In this document: positions 41,276 through 53,207 of the stretch, one piece after another | Numbering within the stretch: position 1 is the first letter of the stretch | How the letters are laid out: the number at the start of each line of letters is the position of its first letter | Assembly (NCBI GenBank): GCA_030710605.1 | Contig: CP092863.1 | Location: 139,524,173 to 139,588,172, forward strand | DNA from: Cordylochernes scorpioides | Taxonomy: Eukaryota > Arthropoda > Arachnida > Pseudoscorpiones > Chernetidae | Direction: 5' to 3' | Length of the DNA: 64,000 bases | Program-made: the position numbers and the translations under genes | The notes under the pieces: model-generated | Database searches by the model: none | Seen by the model: only the letters and a program-made list of their open reading frames with translations | What the model was told of the DNA's origin: nothing

Positions 41276-41530
41276 CTAAGAAGCGGTGTTTTATGAGAGG
41301 GTCCAAGAGGGAGGGGGTGGAAGTGATTAACGGCTTTGATCGGGCCACGGTCCACCGGCTTCCGGGATATCCGGCGGTGGCTGCAGTCACGGCAAAGTGT
41401 CGCGTTGTCGCCAGCTGGGATATCGATGTCACGTAACTTGGGACTTCCCAGCCCTTATAGAATTCATGTTGTATTTATAGCCTTCAATCTGGGATGGATG
41501 ACAGCTCCATTCTCGCGTCAAGGATAATCA

Positions 41531-41845
41531 GAAGGAGGTTGGTGGAGCAGTAGTATAAACATTCGATTTTCGACACCCACGAACCTGGATCGAATCCACG
41601 TATTGGGCACTTTTTTTTTCTGAATAAAAAAAAATTGCGTCGATGATATTCGATTCTTACAAAAAATTCAACCCCCACCAGTAAGTGCGAGTCCCCAAAT
41701 GGACTCTGGCATACTTATAAGTGCAAAAGGTCGAACTGTTCTCTACATGTGTAGAAATTTGATGCACTTACAGTAAAAGCAGTTGCTAACTACCCACCAT
41801 CATTATCAAGGCCTGTACCACGTGTATACTAGGAATAATAATAAT
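41531..41845 (+). mobile_element. SINE-2, near full length
   Basis: The tRNA-derived head has a B-box-like GGATCGAATCC at 41587-41597 and GTATTGGGCAC. The body is poly-T, TCTGAATAAAA, then AACCCCCACCAGTAAGTGCG. The tail is CTACATGTGTAGA, GTAAAAGCAGTTGC and GGCCTGTACCACGTG. The copy at 53208-53520 aligns along its length. Confidence 0.78.
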
Positions 41846-42117
41846 AAAATTATATTCACGCCTCAAACATTGATATTTTGTATTGAAAAGTACAGAATAA
41901 ACGTAATGGTTGTGGGGCTAAAATCAAAATATTTTTTAAAAACTGAGGATAGGGTAACAATAAAAAAGAGAGAAAGAAACTATAAACAGATATTATTTCC
42001 TTCGAAGTAAAAAGTAGGAATTCGGAAAAAGAGAGAGATGGGATGATGAGGCATGGGGAGTGGATCACAACTCTGGGAGCATCTTCTCAAATACGAGTAT
42101 ATGCAACTTCTGGGACT

Positions 42118-42245
42118 GGCACCTTGTCTCTACATATTCCCCTACATATTTACATATTCCACTACATATTTACATATTCCACTACCTATTTACATATTCC
42201 CCTACATATTTACATATTCCACTACCTATTTACATATTCCACTAG
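42118..42245 (+). repeat. 20-bp tandem repeat
   Basis: About six units of CTACATATTTACATATTCCA with C/A variants. Three overlapping ORFs across it are artefacts. Confidence 0.88.
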
Positions 42246-42336
42246 TAAACTATGGAATAATTCACTTCCAAGAGAAAGAGTAGATACAATGATAATTTAC
42301 AACTTTATTGACTCAACAGAAAATGATAAATTTTGA
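42241..42336 (+). pseudogene. Possible LINE C-terminal fragment
   Basis: Frame TSKLWNNSLPRERVDTMIIY, then NFIDSTENDKF and TGA. LWN-x-LP followed by a short helix and an early stop is the usual ending of several LINE ORF2 families. Only about 30 codons remain and the upstream part has been replaced by the 20-bp repeat. Confidence 0.4.
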
Positions 42337-43584
42337 GTAAAATTAAGACACAGTATTGTAATAAGAGAGAGAGAGAGAGCTCTGAGGAATCAGGATTTGT
42401 AAGAAACTACCTAAAAAGAAGAAAATAATCTAAAAATGCCTCAAAGGATAAGCTCCAAAAAGAAGAAGAAGAAAGAAAAGGAGAAATGTTTATAAAGGAA
42501 GTCAGGTTCACTAATTCATTCAATTATAGTGATAATTATTATATTTTTAATAATGAGTCACATTTCTGTGAAAAACAAAAATAAATAGAGGAATTTCCTT
42601 TCTTAAATATATAACAGGATGTTGCGAATAAGATGTATTTAGTACTTTTTGGTCTATTTTTATTATTTACTAATGGGTGAACAATCATAAAGAAACTTTT
42701 AAAATAAGAATTAAAATGATGTACTTATCTCTATTATTCTGTAGTGAATTAGCATTTTTAACTAATCTCTTTTCTTAAAGAGAAATGGCTTCATTCTTTG
42801 AATACCTTTTTTTGTAATCATAGAGTGAAGCCATTTCTGTTAATTACGCTTAAATTCACTCGCGTTGGAGAGAGAGAGAGAGGGGGGAAAAAAAAAGAAA
42901 GTAAATATCAATATATTTTAAACTTTTCTTATAGTTTTAGTTTCTTTAAATATAAATATCTTAAAAGAGAGAAAAATATTGAAAGCGCTATGGCAATTTT
43001 AGACAATTATCTGAAAATTGCTTTAAGTTCACAAAAAAGATTATCCTCAGTTAAGTCAAAATTACGGTAATTTTATATTGAACGGGTTGTTTAAACTTTG
43101 AGATCAACGATGAATATTTTTCTAAAAGAAAAATTTTGAAAACAAGAAAGGAATTCTTTTTTTTTTTTTTTTTAAGAACTTTCAATAAAAAACAACAACA
43201 ATCAAGAGAAGAGTCTCAAATTCTTAAAATATTCATCCATCAAATTCGTAAAAAAAATACATTTTTATAAAGCGAAGAATTTAAGAAAGAAAACTATTTC
43301 TATATATAAAAAAAATTGAAATATTAAACGCAATCAAAATTTTAAAACTGTATTTTGAAACAGAAATTTAAGAAATTCACAGAAGTTTTTTTGAGAGAGA
43401 GAGAGAAGTAACAAAAATAATAATAATAAATTAAAATTAATTTTTTTTTGTTTCCTCCTAAAAAAAAATGAAAAATGACATCTAATTTTATTTAAAAAAG
43501 ACATTCAACATGTGAAAAAAATAGTACAAAAAGAGTGAATTTGTATTTGAATCAGATGGATAGATTAAGAGAGAGTGAGAAAAA
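42337..43584. other. AT-rich stretch, no gene recognised
   Basis: Contains GA-rich runs (42365, 42865, 43395) and homopolymers. A short inverted pair GAAATGGCTTCA/TGAAGCCATTTC lies at 42782-42836. Confidence 0.45.
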
Positions 43585-43850
43585 AAGGCATCTCCTGATT
43601 GTGCAACTAAAAGTTGGTGTTGATTATCCTGAAGATAGAGGTTGCCTGGCCGGCATTCATATTTCTATGAAAAATAGACACTTCGACCTGTTAGAGTTTT
43701 TTATTTTCTCAACGTTTCGACAAATTCGGCTTGCGGCGCCATCTATCGGAATAAATATCAACTAATCCTTGATTTAAAAAAAAATCCAGAATTGGCCACA
43801 AAAATACAGTTTCTTGATTAAATCAAGAAAAGCTAAACCACATACATTCA
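43585..43850 (+). mobile_element. HH-1 copy interrupted by another foldback fragment
   Basis: HH-1 left arm to about 43625 and again from 43730 (GGCGCCATCTATCGGAATAA) to GATTAAATCAAGAAAAGC. Between them lies a piece of the 22.8-kb foldback family (GACACTTCGACC, TCTCAACGTTTCGACAAA), next to CTGGCCGGCATTCATA, which also occurs inverted at about 23390. Confidence 0.75.
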
Positions 43851-44457
43851 ACATGTTCCAAAAAAAAAAAAAGTTGGGAGGGAAGAAGGAAACAATTTGT
43901 CTTGTAGAAAATTCTCAAAGCGGATAGTAAACAAGAGAAATAATTTATAGAAGGAAAAAAAAAAAGTCGTCACACAGCGTCAGCCTGTTTAAACATACGT
44001 CACATAAAAGGATTGTGTTTAACATCCTTGATGTGTTGTGACAGCTGTTGCCAAAGGTCAGTAGAATGTTGGCACACACACATGTAGGTACCACATATAT
44101 ATATTTAGAACACACTCGAATAATAAAATAATACAGAAGATATATGTAGGCATTGTATTCAAAAAATGAGAACGGTCTTGTGTAAAACGAGAGAACACTA
44201 TGGTATAGCTTCTTTTTTAAACGCTAAATTATAAAACTATATTTTTAAGGTAACACATGTTCTCCTTTCAACATCTTATTTGACATTTAACATTGTTTCG
44301 AATGCGTGGTATTATAAGTTTTAATATTATTTGAAGTTGGAGCCGATTTGAGTATGGGTCATTTAGCTGGAAGAGAGAGAGAGAGGTGTGGAAAAAAAGC
44401 CGGCAAAATTTTCTGAGTTTTCTTTGTGAAAAATGGTTATTTTTATTATAATATCAT
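43851..44457. other. AT-rich stretch, no gene recognised
   Basis: Nothing recognisable. Confidence 0.4.
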
Positions 44458-44850
44458 ACTAATGGATAAAACTTAAGGAAGTTGTACCTTTCAGCATGTA
44501 TATCGGGATTCAGACAATAACTCTGAAAGATATTACAGTGACCTTTATTGAAGACATACGAGATAACCAAGTGTGAATAAAATTGCCTCTGTCTATGTAA
44601 AAAAAATCAAAAAACAGTAGATGGCGACATCAAAATATGAAATTTCCTTAAGCTAAATAGAGTGTAAAATAAATATCAAAACTATAGAAATTATCTACGC
44701 TTATAGATAAAACATAAGGAAGTTGTACCTTTTAGCATTTTATCAGGATTCAGTCAATAACTCTGAACGATATTGGGTACACCTTTATTGAAGACACACG
44801 AGAACACCAAGTGTGAAATAAAATTGCCTGTCTCCTTAAAAAAAAAGACG
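44458..44850 (+). mobile_element. Two T-MITE copies, second truncated
   Basis: Copy one 44458-44653 has both ends (ATGGATAAAACTTAAGGAAG and AATTTCCTTAAG). Copy two 44700-44850 starts TAGATAAAACATAAGGAAG and stops after GTCTCCTTAAAAAAA. Same orientation. Confidence 0.8.
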
Positions 44851-44964
44851 ATGTTTGGATGCATAATTAAAGGTAGAGGTGCCTCTTTAGGTATATATAC
44901 TAATAGAAAAGAAGCTTAAAATGTAATTCAATAAACGATTAGCAACTCTTAATAATTGGTTTAT

Positions 44965-45196
44965 ACGAATAAAGATAAAACGATAAGATGCTTCTTTTAT
45001 AAATTTTAATGCGCAAGCTTTCGGACCAGACGTCCTTCTACAGGCATGGATAGTGGTAATACTAACGAGTATAACCTAACATTGAGCCGTAATTATTACC
45101 ACTATCCATGCCTGTAGAAGGACGTCTGGTCCGAAAGATTGCGCATTAAAATTTATAAAAGAAGCTCCTTTTATCGTTTTATCTTTATTCGTGTAA
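44965..45196. repeat. Foldback with CTGTAGA hammerhead-like arms
   Basis: Arms of about 95 bp at near-perfect identity around a 40-bp loop. The right arm has CTGTAGA, GGAC/GTCC stem, GAAAGATT. The left arm is the inverse and keeps GAAAGCTT, so the right arm has mutated. Confidence 0.8.
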
Positions 45197-45805
45197 TTCA
45201 ATTAAAAAATCAAAACTGATTTTAGATGCCAAAAAAAATAATAATAATTAAAATAATATCTCACTGAGGAATGTTGGTCCAGAGTCAAATATCAAAACAG
45301 GAATTAAAAATAAAAATAAAAAACTGGTCAAAAACTAATAAAAATATCGTAGAATATTATAAAGAGGAACAACTGAGGACCAATATAGCAATTGTAACAG
45401 CAAGAGTTCAAAAACAAATCAATAATAATAATAGCACAATCTTTTAATACAGTCTCTCAAGAGGAAGAAACTAGGATGTTGTTCCAGAGACAGATTATAA
45501 CGGGTTGACATGGTCAAATACCAAAAAAGGGCCTCCAATTAAAATGCAATCAGAGAAGCGCGGTGGTTAGAAGAAGAAGACAATGAGACAAAAATGTCGG
45601 CACACATATTTAGTAAAGAAAACCTCTCCCATGACACCTAGGAGATTAGGAAAGGACAACAAAAAAGATCATCATCAAATGGGACATCCTATTAGACTGT
45701 AATTAACAATGGGAAGTTGATATAAAATTGGCCACATCTCAGACATACCCCAATATGGGATTCCCCCCGGTGGACCTACTATCTCTTAGCTGCGATGGAA
45801 AAATA
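45197..45805. other. Stretch without a recognised gene
   Basis: A-rich, no domain-bearing ORF. Confidence 0.4.
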
Positions 45806-45950
45806 CCGGAAGAGCCTGGTTCATCAGTAGTAAACCCTTCCATCAGAATCGTTTAATACAATAGTAAAGTTCTAAAAAAGCGCGGTCTGGTAGATTAAAC
45901 TGACGCAAACGCTGGGAAGGTTTATTATTAAACAAATCCTTTCATACCTC
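45806..45950 (+). repeat. HH-K repeat, rearranged copy
   Basis: GGTTCATCAGTAGTAAACCC (inverted A strand) precedes GCGCGGTCTGGTAGATTAAA and CGCAAACGCTGGGAAGG (plus-strand C and B strands). The parts are present but in altered orientation. Confidence 0.6.
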
Positions 45951-46689
45951 ATCCATACGGTTAGAAATAATCGTTATTTCTCCTTGGGATAAATTTTGGT
46001 TTTTCGTTGAAAAGAAACACATGTGGGATAATTTTCAAATGTCGTTTTACAATCACAAGCCGCATTATATTGTATTACAAATTAGAATTTGCTAGAATTT
46101 GCCTGCCAAAACTGGTGTTGTAACTCTTATCTGATTATCCGAATCTGTGCGATATATACATAGAAGATCAAATAGAAGATTAAAATGTATTTTTAATGCA
46201 TTTGTTAAAAGAGAGAGGTATACCCTTTTTACATATATCTATGGGATTTCTATTGGATTTTATTAAAAGGTATTCGTGAATTGATTTTTTTTTCTAGAGC
46301 AGTCAAACCATCTGCTAGCTCTTGATTGGTTATTATTAAAGAGGGTATATAAAGGGGAACACCTGGCCTCTAACCAATTAGGGTTAGCGTGTTATCATCA
46401 TCATCATCAATAGAGAATGATGATGATAACAAGTTTGATTCACCCCGTCAAGAGTTCCGCATTTGCGTCAGCGCGCCTGTCACAAAGCGGATTGTTAACT
46501 GTGACTCCTATTTAATAGATTTGCATAACGAGAAATAACAAAACGTATTTGCATATTGGAGTGTCTTTTTGCCAGGTGTGAACAATCAACGATACCTGCT
46601 ATGTGAACACTATATGGATATGCACATATGTTTATAGGATATTCACATGGTTAGATGTCTGTGGAGAAGTTTGATATATATAAGAAAAA
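45951..46689. other. Stretch with promoter-like words, no gene recognised
   Basis: GGGTATATAAAGGGG at about 46345-46359 resembles a strong TATA box, with CCAATTAGGG nearby. A perfect hairpin GTTATCATCATCATC/GATGATGATGATAAC sits at about 46389-46431. No ORF follows that I can link to it. Confidence 0.3.
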
Positions 46690-46995
46690 TGAAACCTTAA
46701 AGCACGAAATTTTCATTTATACATAAATCAAACTTCTACTGTCCTTACTGCAATGAAAAAAATATTGGGAGGGCTTGGCTAATCAGTGGTGAACCCTCCC
46801 AACGGTTTTGCCAATTTAACTACCAGACCGCTTTCTTTAAAGCTCTAATACTGTATTAGACGATTCTGATTATATATGCTACACTGAAGAGTGGAATCTT
46901 AGAAATGGTATTTAAGTAAACTATGGACATAGGCTTTTAGGAGAGTGAAATTACATGCAAATATTTACATTGAGCAATTCCGCAAACAATAAGGA
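46690..46995 (-). repeat. HH-K repeat, full-length inverted copy
   Basis: Runs (minus strand) from TTGTTTGCGGAATTGC through ATGTCCATAGTTTACTT and CAGAATCGTCTAATACAG to the module at 46767-46832 and the tail. Helices III and II and hairpin 2 pair, but GAA has become AAA and CTGATGA has become CTGATTA. Confidence 0.8.
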
Positions 46996-47084
46996 CAAAG
47001 CCAGTTAGGCATAAATCAATCATAGGGCAATATATACCACGCTATCTATATATAATAAAATAAATTTTGTATATAAAAAAATTT

Positions 47085-47345
47085 CGTGCCCTAATACAGT
47101 ATTAGACGATTCTGATTATATATGCTACACTGAAGAGTGGAATCTTAGAAATGGTATTTAAGTAAACTATGGACATAAGCTTTTAGGAGAGTAGAATTGC
47201 CTACAAGAAACTTGTCGCTCCGTAAACTTTGATTACTTCTTCAAGATGATTTCTGCAAAGAGCAATGATCTTCCGCAAACAATAAGAACAAAGCCAGTTA
47301 GAAATAAATCAATCATAGAGCAATATATATTGCACCATCTATATA
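47085..47345 (-). repeat. HH-K repeat fragment
   Basis: Repeats the leading part of the previous copy (CAGTATTAGACGATTCTGAT to GGAGAGTAGAATTGC) with an insertion containing CTTTGATTACTTCTTCAAG. The module is missing. Confidence 0.7.
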
Positions 47346-47404
47346 AAAGAAAATAAAATTTATGTAAAAAAACTTTTTGCTTCAATATTTTATTTTCTTA
47401 TAGA

Positions 47405-47535
47405 GGGAATATATTACAAGAGAAGGAAGGAATCGCCAGAAAACATCTTGAAGAAGGAATCAAAGTTTATGGAGCGACGTGTTTCTTTTATCGTTGCCGA
47501 AAACTTTGATTCCTTCTTCAAGAGAATATATTCAT
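47405..47535. repeat. Foldback with CTTGAAGAAGG arms
   Basis: Arms CTTGAAGAAGGAATCAAAG and CTTTGATTCCTTCTTCAAG, each about 25 bp, around GTTTATGGAGCGACG. The outer GAATATATT pair extends it. Confidence 0.7.
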
Positions 47536-47696
47536 AATTTTAAAAAAAGCTATATTTGATAGCAACATTAAGGGGGTAATTAATTCTTCTGAAGGACATT
47601 GCACACGCGCGCGAAGTGAAAAAAAAAGCTGATGTAAGAAGTTAGGTATTAAACGTCGAGTTGAGAAAATACTTAGCTATCAAGGATAGAGGTATT

Positions 47697-47890
47697 GTTC
47701 TTGTTCCAAAATCACTTTATTAGGTACCGCTCAACAAGAACAACCTAGTTTATGATATTTGCAACAATGGATAATATGTGAAGGTTATTCACATATTAAA
47801 CAAAATGTTTAATACCGGGATTCGATACCGGTTCATGGCTGTTGGGAATCGAGGGTGTTACCCACTCGTCCATCCACTCTTATGGATAGA
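47697..47890 (-). mobile_element. SINE-1, near full length
   Basis: On the minus strand the head is GGATGGACGAGTGGGTAACA (A-box-like) and CCGGTATCGAATCCCGG (B-box-like T-arm). The body is AATATGTGAATAACC, CATATTATCCATTG, ATCATAAACTAGG and TGTTCTTGTTGAGC. The 3' end is CCTAATAAAGTGATTTTGG. About 190 bp. Best copy of this family. Confidence 0.8.
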
Positions 47891-47939
47891 AAAAATAGTA
47901 CAAATGTGATATTGTACTGGGATAAGATGTATAAATTAT

Positions 47940-48186
47940 AAAAAAGGCATCTCTTTATCGTGCAACTGAAAGTTGCTGATGGCTTGCGCCATCTATCGGA
48001 TTACGTGAGACCGCGACACAATGTGAAAAAATAGTACCATCGTTAGCTTTTCTTGATTAATCAAGAATGGGTATTTGGCCAATTTTTGAATAATTAAAAA
48101 TCAACGAGAATAGTTGATATTTATTCTGATAGATGGCGCAAGCCATCAGCAACTTTCAGTTGCACGATAAGGAGATGCCTTTTTTA
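47940..48186. mobile_element. HH-1 foldback, ribozyme lost
   Basis: Both arms are conserved (AAAAAGGCATCTCTTTATCG left, CAGTTGCACGATAAGGAGAT right). The inner left arm and hammerhead are replaced by ACGTGAGACCGCGACAC. Confidence 0.8.
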
Positions 48187-48923
48187 TAATCTTATGGATA
48201 GAGGTGTAGCTTATCGATTTCAAAAGCTATTGATAGTTTAATAATAGCTTAGTGTTTTGCCACGAAATAGGATTGGTGTTGTGATTAATAACGCCTCTCT
48301 TTCTCCCTCTCTTCCAGTAGCTGAGATTCCCATCCTCATTTGGAAGTAAACGTCGCCAAATTCTTGTACCTTGACAATACCAAGTCATAATGCTTTGTCA
48401 AATTATTTGACAAACATAGCAGTTTTAATCTTCTCAGTTATGCGGGAAGAATGTTGTTTATTTGTTAATTGAACTGATCTCCCACGCCTTCTCATTGGAC
48501 GAATGTGGCCATGTTTGTACATAAAAGAGAGTTGAAACGGAATGCGAGGAGTCGTGGAGTGATGTTCGAGTGGAGACGCTTAAAGCGTTCTCTGTGTGCT
48601 TGTCTGGTGATTCTACTCGCATACCTGTGTAACCCCGGTCCGCTCCTTATCAACGCTGCAAATAAAAGATAAGTACTGTTTTTATTTTATTTAACAAATC
48701 TTGTTAATTTTTTGTTATTGTTGTTGTTGGTGTTGTACTCTTGAGTGTACCTTTTTCTGTGTTTAAGTTACTCTTACTGTAGGCCCTAGTTATTGCTTTT
48801 TGTGTGATACCCGTTATAGTAATTTTTGTCAGCTTTTCCAAATTATGTTTACAAGTAGTGATAACTCATCATAATCATCTATCATAATTGCTTTAAATCT
48901 CCTGGATATTAATTAAACAAATG
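48187..48923. other. Stretch without a recognised gene
   Basis: 48295-48345 has a pyrimidine tract and CTCTTCCAG that resemble a splice acceptor. 48540-48690 is GC-richer and could be a solo LTR piece, but no termini are clear. Confidence 0.3.
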
Positions 48924-49422
48924 CCACAGATTTCTGTGGAGATGAGTTTCTTTATCTTTATTGAACGTTATCTAAAGCTTTCGGGCTTCTCTGTCCTTCT
49001 ACAGGAGTACATAAGCCTAGCTAGGCAAGGGTCAGCTGTAGTAGGAGGAGCATCCTTCAGCAATGTAATGTGGAAACATATTCCTGATTGCTCCAAGATA
49101 CCGTGTATCCATTAAATCTTGCTCTCCCAACCTATTTTCCCAGATTTTGACTTTGGCCCATATGTATCTAGCGATCTTTCCGGTAGATGCTATGTATCCT
49201 GTAGATGTTAACTAACTAGTATATTACATATTTACATATATCTGTGTACCAGTTGCATATCTAGTCCACGAAAATACCGTGTATCCACAAAATCTTGTTC
49301 TCCCAACCTATTTTCCCAGATTTTGGCCCACATTATGTACTCCTGTAGAAGAACAAAGTTGTCCGAAAGCTCGAGAATACGTTTGATAAAGATTAAAGAA
49401 ACTCATCTCCAAAAAAACCTGT
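48924..49422. repeat. Foldback with hammerhead-like arms and a satellite inside
   Basis: Arms at about 48924-49013 and 49333-49422 (CAGATTTCTGTGGAGATGAG against CTCATCTCC-AAACCTGTGG). The right arm has CTGTAGA, then GAAAGCTCGAG. The spacer holds two units of the roughly 180-bp satellite also at 50312-51190. Confidence 0.75.
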
Positions 49423-49539
49423 GGAATTTGTTTGACAACTCATCTACACTAGGATTTTCGTGGAAAATCAGTTTTTTTTTTAGCTCGAAAGTTCGGCTCT
49501 TTGTCAAAATTAAAAGACATTTAAAAATTATTTTTTTAC
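49423..49539. other. Spacer with hammerhead-like relic
   Basis: TTTAGCTCGAAAGTTCGGCT at 49480-49500 resembles the AGCT class. Degraded. Confidence 0.35.
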
Positions 49540-49790
49540 ACCTATAAATTTACTGGCAATGCGCTTCTTTTAAATATCATCAAATATTATCTCTACAGAC
49601 CTTACTGCAATGATATGAGTTATTGAATGAGAGGGCTTGGTTCATCAGTGGTGAACCCTCTCAGCGTTTTCGCCAAATTAATCTCTAGACCGCTCTACTA
49701 TTGTATTGGATTGGTTTGGAGTATACCCTGTATTTTCTATGGAAGGCAGCTTAGGGGTGTTTAGTGAACTATGGACATAAGCTTATATAA
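49540..49790 (-). repeat. HH-K repeat copy, TAGAG subfamily
   Basis: Tail (minus strand) TTGCAGTAAGGTCTGTAGAG and module at 49629-49694: AGCGGT/AACGCT with one mismatch, TTGGC/ACCAA, hairpin 2 GAGAGGG/CCCTCTC perfect. The helix I' strand is TAGAG. Confidence 0.75.
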
Positions 49791-50311
49791 ATGGCAATTA
49801 AATTTAATTTACTAATATACATTTAAAAATCAATGGTATCTTCGTATTTGCATCATTATTCATCCTAGACGTATTTTGATTTATAATCAGTCGAGAGCTT
49901 AATCTGACAAAGCCATTAACATTTACTAAAAATGGAAGAAGAAAAAAAAAACTGTTTTTATCTAACACCTTGACCGTGACATTGAACCTGTAATTTTTTT
50001 CTTTACTCTATGAAAAAGCCGAGAAGAACGGGGAAAGGGCGATATAAAGACATTTTAACAAGAAACGGGACATAAAAAAAAAAACACCAATAAAAAAAAA
50101 TCAATAAACAAGAATGCCCACCCACCGCCTCTTCCTCTTAAAAGTCGTAAAAAAATGAAATAAAAAGGAAAAAGGCGTGCATTCAAGCCAGATGTCACGA
50201 ACAATGCTTCACGCGGCTCAAAGAGCGGATCCAATTAGAAGAGATCAAAGAGTACAAAACGGGAGAATCTTTATCACAAAGGAGACGATGTCGTAAGCCC
50301 CATCAGTGGTA
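49791..50311. other. Stretch without a recognised gene
   Basis: A-rich with no domain-bearing ORF. Confidence 0.4.
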
Positions 50312-51190
50312 TTCATTGTACGTGACTCTAGCTAGGCAGAGGGTCAGCTGTAGTAGGAGGGGCATCCTTCAGCAATGTAATGTGGAAACATATTCTGGAT
50401 TTCTCCAAGATATCGTGTATCCAGTAGATACCGTGTATCCTGTAGATGTGATATAACCAGTAGATTGCATATCTAGTCCACGAAAATACCGTGTATCCAC
50501 AAAATCTTGCTCTCCCAACCTATTTTCCCAGATTTTGACTTTGGCCCATATGTATCTAGCGATCTTTCTGGTATATACTGTGAATCCTGTAGATGTTAAC
50601 TAACTAGTAGATTACACATTTACATATATCTGTGTGCCAGTTGCATATCTAGTCAACTAAAATATCGTGTATCCATTAAATCTTTTCTCCCAACCTATTT
50701 TCCCAGATTTTGACTTTTGCTCACGGGTAGCTAGCGATCTATCCAGTAGGTGCCGTGTACCCTGTAGATTTTAACTAACCAGTAGATTGAATATCTAGTG
50801 CCAGTTGCATATCTAGTCCCAGTTGCATGTCTAGTCCACTAAAATACCGCGTTTCCATTAAATATTATTATCCCAACCTATTTTCACAGATTTTGACTAG
50901 CGACTTATCCAGTAGATGCCGTGTATCCTCTAGATGTGATCTAACCAGTAGATTTAATATCTAGTGCCAGTTGCATATCTAGTCCCAGTTGCATATCTAG
51001 TCCATTAAGATACCGTGTTTCCATTAAATCTTGTTCTCCCAACCTATTTTCACAGATTTTGACTTTCGCCCACAGGTAGCTAGCGATCTATCCGGTAGTT
51101 GTCATCTAACCAGTAGATGGCATATCTAGTAATCTACCCACTAAAATACCGTGATTCCATTAAATATTATTCTTCCAACCTATTTCTTCA
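50312..51190. repeat. Roughly 180-bp satellite
   Basis: Units share CAACCTATTTTCCCAGATTT, TGACTTTGGCCCA, AGCGATCTTTCCGGTAG, TGTATCCTGTAGATGT and CAGTTGCATATCTAGTCC. Five or so units with internal deletions. The leading segment GGGTCAGCTGTAGTAGGAGG is shared with 49026. Confidence 0.87.
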
Positions 51191-51819
51191 CATATTTTTT
51201 TTACTTTTACAACAAATTATTCTGAATTTCTTCTTTTTTTTTTTTTTTTTTTCAAATTGAGCCTTGGATCAACAAGATTTTTCCTGTACACAAAAATGGG
51301 CATTACTGAACTGAGGCGACAAAAAAAAAAAAAACTAGATTTACCCAATATATGATATTGAAATCACTTTTACCTCATAAACACGATAGTTGATTACATT
51401 TCCTTGAGAGATTGAAGAAAGAGGATGGAGGTACACGACAAAGAGATCCACGTGGCTCTCATAAAGAGACAAGGTATTAAAACTACGCAAGAACTTTCAG
51501 ATTATATGGGAGGTTATAGACAGACAGCGGGAGTTCTCCATTAAGGAAGATGGTAGGTAGCAGCTGACGAATTCGGCCACTTTCTACCGCCGTCCGAGGG
51601 GATCAGGAAGCCCCAAACCAGTTTGGACAGCGATTCCATCTCGGGCGGTTGGTCTGTGGAAGTTTGGCCTGGCCACGCTCTCGTCTCGATGTGCTAAACA
51701 AGCCTTGTGCATGGTAGAAAGATCACTAGGTCAAGTGATAGGACTATAACAGTTGAAGAAAAAGTTGTTTAAAATCGAATTGGAAGAATGGCCGCTCGAT
51801 AAAATGATTTGATGGATAC
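51191..51819. other. Stretch without a recognised gene
   Basis: T20-like run at 51235-51252. 51540-51730 is GC-richer, without a domain-bearing ORF. Confidence 0.4.
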
Positions 51820-52615
51820 AACAGACATAAAATTTTCAAAATTTGGATTAAAGAAAGTATTCTTTAGGTAAATTAGATTTGTAGATACAACAGGTGAAGA
51901 TAAAGTTTCCAAAAATTGGATTAAAGGAGGTATTTTTTAAAGCTAAATTTGGCTTTGTAGATACAACAGGTGAAGTTAAAGTTTAAAAAAATGGATTAAA
52001 AGAGGTATTCTTTAGCCAAATTTGGCTTTGTAGATACAACAGCCACAAAGTTTCCAAAAATTGTATTAAAGGAGGTATTCTTGGCTTTGTAGATACAACA
52101 GGCAAAGATAAAGTTTTAAAAAATTGGATTAAAGGAGGTATTCTTTATATAAATTTGGCTTTGTAGATACAACGAGGCGAAGATGAAGTTTCAAAAATTG
52201 GATTAAAGGAGGTGTAATCTTTATATAAATTTGGCTTTGCAGATACAACAGGCAAAAATGAAGTTTTAAAAAATTGAACTAAAATAGGTATTGTTTAGCT
52301 AAATTTGGCTTTGTAGATACAACAGGCAAAGATGAAGTTTTCAAAAATTGAACTAAAATAGGTATTCTTTAGCTAAATTTGGCTTTGTAGATACAACAGG
52401 CGAAGATGAAGTTTTCAAAAATTGAACTAAAATAGGTATTCTTTAGCTAAATTTGGCTTTGTAGATACAACAGGCAAAGATGAAGTTTTCAAAAATTGAA
52501 CTAAAATAGGTATTCTTTAGCTAAATTTGGCTTTGTAGATACAACAGGTGAAGATGAAGTTTTAAAAATTGTATTAAAGAAGGTATCCTTATAAGTAAAT
52601 TGGCTTTAAAGATAC
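51820..52615. repeat. 74-bp satellite
   Basis: About 11 units (AACAGGC at 52321 and 52395, period 74) with GGCTTTGTAGATACAACAGG, AAGTTTTCAAAAATTGAAC and AGGTATTCTTTAGCTAAATT. The right half is the most homogeneous. Confidence 0.92.
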
Positions 52616-52639
52616 AATTACAGATTATTTCTTCTTTCC

Positions 52640-52785
52640 CTCTATTTGATACATTGTAAATAAAAGATTGCTGATATTTGTTACTATTACTGTTAATTCT
52701 GTATATTCCCTCTTCTATTCGGAGAATCTGTATATTACCAAAATGTCTTTATAAAGCTTTTTGTTATTGTTCAATAAATTGATAG
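52640..52785 (+). repeat. Dispersed repeat shared with 12.9 and 34.0 kb
   Basis: TTGATACATTGTAAATAAAAG, TTACTATTACTGTTAATTC, CGGAGAATCTGTATATTACC and TTATAAAGCTTTTTGTTATT. Family unknown. Confidence 0.65.
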
Positions 52786-53207
52786 AGATGGGGCAATCCC
52801 TCGAGAAATATTTTTAGATTTTCTTTATTGGGATCTCTGAAAACGGAATGTGTGGAAGGCCACTTTCTCTGGTAGATTGGAAACTGAGACGATGATGAAG
52901 CAGCAGGCAAAGAGGAAGAGAAGGCAGATAGGTCGGAAGGCCACTACTTTCCCTGCCAGCTGGGATGTGCAGGAATGTCCCAAGCTACGCCCTTGCCCCC
53001 GGGGATGACGTACGAAGGTCTCCCCATCCCTCGAGATTTGCATAAGCAACTTCTGAACCGGACAGTTGGTGGCTACAATGTCCCTCGATGTGTTATAACG
53101 AGGGTTAGTTTATTCTCCATTTGGAATTTATCTATTTGAAAAACCTGTTGTGTGTTTGAGCAGTGGCCTAGGATTCTCCGTGTTAAAACTTTTTAAAACT
53201 AATTTAC
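52786..53207. other. GC-richer stretch, no gene recognised
   Basis: A minus-strand 74-codon ORF (52825-53049) includes a hydrophobic run but no domain I recognise. Confidence 0.35.

Noticed and set aside
41011-41355. 114-codon minus-strand ORF
   Set aside because: Crosses the 60-bp satellite. Repeated LKLRLLA-type segments are repeat artefacts.
46345-46359. TATA-box promoter of a host gene
   Set aside because: The TATATAAAG word is good, but no downstream ORF, exon or retroelement body could be tied to it.
48540-48690. Solo LTR
   Set aside because: Some LTR-like features (GC-richer, AATAAAAG), but no terminal TG/CA pair, target duplication or second copy in the window.
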